Positions 27,751-28,999 of a stretch of DNA of 28,999 nt are shown one piece after another. The notes under the pieces are model-generated. The model was not told the DNA's origin, ran no database searches, and saw only the letters and a list, made by a program, of their open reading frames with translations. Every line of letters begins with the position of its first letter. Position 1 is the first letter of the stretch. A program made the translations under genes and the position numbers. The DNA is from Deltaproteobacteria bacterium (GTDB lineage: Bacteria; Myxococcota; Polyangia; Haliangiales; Haliangiaceae), in contig JAGSPR010000125.1 of NCBI GenBank assembly GCA_018262455.1, positions 1-28,999 on the forward strand. Direction: 5' to 3'.

Positions 27751-28989
27751 ATGCCGGCCGACAGGGATGGCGCGGTCGCCGAGGCCGTGACCGCGCACTA
27801 CGCGACCGTGCGCCGCGATCTGCCGTGGCGTCGAACGCGGGATCCCTACGCGATCTGGGTCAGCGAGATCATGCTGCAACAGACGCGGGTGGCGACGGTG
27901 ATCCCGTACTGGGAGCGCTGGATGGCGAAGTTTCCGACGGTGTCGGTGCTCGCCGCCGCATCGCTCGACGACGTGCTCGCTGCCTGGAGCGGGCTCGGCT
28001 ACTACTCGCGGGCGCGGAACCTGTGGGCCGGCGCGCGCGCCGTTGGGCAAGCGTGGGGCGGCGAGTTGCCGCGGAGTGCGGCCGAGCTCCGCGGGGTACC
28101 CGGGATCGGCCCGTACACGGCGGGCGCGGTCGCGTCGATCGCGTTCGATGAGCGCGCGCCGCTGGTCGACGGCAACGTCGCGCGGGTGCTCGCGCGGGTG
28201 TTCGCGATCGAGCACGACATCAAGTCGACCGCGGGGGTGAAGACGCTGTGGCAACGCGCCGGCACGCTGATGCAGGCGCTGCCCGAGACCACCGCGCCGG
28301 GCGATCTCAACCAGGGCCTCATGGAGCTCGGCGCGACGCTGTGCTCGCCGACCTCGCCGCGTTGCCTGGTCTGCCCGGTCGCCGTGCATTGCGAGGCTGC
28401 GCGCACCGGCCGGCAGGACGAGCTCCCCGTGATCGCGCGGCGCAAGAAGCAGAGCGAGCTGCCGCTGCTGGCCCGCACGCTGGTCTGGATCGAGGACGCC
28501 GGCGAGCTCGTGCTCGTGCGGCGCCGGCCCGAGGGGCTGTTCGGCGGGCTGTGGGAGCTGCCGTCGCTGGAGCTCGCCGCGCAGCTCGGGTTCGTGGTCG
28601 ATCCAGCGCCGGTCGCGCATCACGATCAGGTCCTGACGCACCGGCGGCTCCAGGTCACCGTGGTGCGGGGTGAGATGCCCATGTCCCTCGCGCTTGTCGA
28701 TCGCGCCGATCCGAGTTACGACGCTATCGATCGCGTCACCTTCGCGCAAGCGACGTGCCTCGGCGTCGCGGCCGCAACCACCGCGATCCTTCGCAAGTAC
28801 GAGGATTCACCATGGAGCTCGACCCCAAAGCGCTCGCCCTCTTCACCGAGGGCTACACGAAGATCCTCGAAGGCATCGGCCGCCTCGGCTACGACATCAC
28901 CGACGCGAACTTCGCGGATACCGCCGCGCGCGCCGCGAAGGGCTTCCACGCGCTCGGCCACGACCAGACGCAGGTCCAAACGGCGATAG
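27751..28989 (+). CDS. mutY: Adenine DNA glycosylase MutY, reading frame runs on into the next gene
   Basis: MutY removes adenine mispaired with 8-oxoguanine in base-excision repair. The helix-hairpin-helix core has VSEIMLQQTRV with catalytic Glu39, LRGVPGIGPYTAGAVAS (hairpin, 113-129), and LVDGNVARVLARV with catalytic Asp140. The [4Fe-4S] cysteines are C198, C205, C208 and C214 (C-x6-C-x2-C-x5-C). A Nudix-like 8-oxoG-recognition domain follows (ELVLVRRRPEGLFGGLWELPS, from about residue 250). Homology-like sequence ends near residue 353 (AILRKYEDSP). The frame then continues for about 59 Ser/Arg-rich residues across the start of the following gene until 28989. Either the protein has a long overprinted tail or the original stop was lost or frameshifted. 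The ATG at 27751 is chosen from homology; no Shine-Dalgarno sequence is seen. Confidence 0.92.
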   Translation: MPADRDGAVAEAVTAHYATVRRDLPWRRTRDPYAIWVSEIMLQQTRVATVIPYWERWMAKFPTVSVLAAASLDDVLAAWSGLGYYSRARNLWAGARAVGQAWGGELPRSAAELRGVPGIGPYTAGAVASIAFDERAPLVDGNVARVLARVFAIEHDIKSTAGVKTLWQRAGTLMQALPETTAPGDLNQGLMELGATLCSPTSPRCLVCPVAVHCEAARTGRQDELPVIARRKKQSELPLLARTLVWIEDAGELVLVRRRPEGLFGGLWELPSLELAAQLGFVVDPAPVAHHDQVLTHRRLQVTVVRGEMPMSLALVDRADPSYDAIDRVTFAQATCLGVAAATTAILRKYEDSPWSSTPKRSPSSPRATRRSSKASAASATTSPTRTSRIPPRAPRRASTRSATTRRRSKRR

Positions 28990-28999
28990 CCGAGCTGCT
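28812..28999 (+). CDS. N-terminus of a GTP cyclohydrolase I-like protein, cut by the window edge
   Basis: This is an open frame of 62 codons from the ATG at 28812 to the edge. It follows a good ribosome binding site (GAGG, about 8 bases upstream). It reads MELDPKALALFTEGYTKI, then LEGIGRLGYDI, TDANFADTAARAAKGFHAL. The pattern (helix, short linker, then DTxxRxAKxF) resembles the N-terminal helices of FolE, where a TP-x-R-x-AK block precedes the catalytic core. The zinc and active-site residues lie outside the window, so the assignment is tentative. It begins inside the run-on frame of mutY. Confidence 0.5.
   Translation, partial: MELDPKALALFTEGYTKILEGIGRLGYDITDANFADTAARAAKGFHALGHDQTQVQTAIAEL

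Overview
The window looks like chromosomal DNA of a high-GC myxobacterium-type bacterium (Myxococcota, perhaps close to Haliangiales/Kofleriaceae; this placement is an inference). Support comes from the very high G+C, a Pkn-type Ser/Thr kinase with a DUF4388-like tail, many short exported lipoproteins, carboxypeptidase-regulatory-domain proteins, and two exported proteins with a MYXO-CTERM-like C-terminal tag. No tRNA, rRNA, CRISPR array or phage module is visible. Coding density is high and no gene-free stretch exceeds about 220 bases.

Layout. At 1-434 (-) there is the 5' part of an IS1182-type transposase, inserted in the PDZ end of a large TolB/PA/M28 metallopeptidase lipoprotein (275-3139, -). 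Then come moeA (3186-4394, +) and an RluA-type pseudouridine synthase (4411-5325, +). A signalling cluster follows: Ser/Thr kinase (5366-7672, -), RsbR-like STAS protein (7719-8555, -) and a divergent PP2C phosphatase (8609-9376, +). Next are a membrane-anchored carboxypeptidase-regulatory-repeat protein (9461-11374, +), and convergent to it a coupled pair made of a thioredoxin-like [2Fe-2S] ferredoxin and an outer-membrane barrel protein (11363-12327, -).

From 12450 to 18063 (+) lies a three-gene cluster of exported proteins: a TPR/PEGA-like protein, a frameshifted ASH/choice-of-anchor-D protein, and a second ASH-type protein. The last two share a C-terminal tag beginning QTSFYAC. On the opposite strand (18032-21334) are a kynureninase-like PLP enzyme, two lipoproteins, and a tryptophan 2,3-dioxygenase-like protein. 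groES-groEL (21552-23501, +) follows with a CIRCE-like operator and a clear intrinsic terminator. A TonB-dependent receptor is translationally coupled to a lipoprotein (23655-26587, +). Then come a Cys-rich lipoprotein, a proline-rich barrel protein, mutY, and the start of a gene resembling GTP cyclohydrolase I.

Two system-level points stand out. First, the kinase, phosphatase and STAS protein lie together with almost no intergenic DNA, which suggests a partner-switching circuit. Second, many start codons lack a Shine-Dalgarno sequence but have an extended -10-like box (TGnTAnnnT or GTGGTAA) only 6-12 bases upstream, which suggests widespread leaderless transcription. groES, groEL, the barrel gene at 26993 and the gene at 28812 instead carry ordinary ribosome binding sites.
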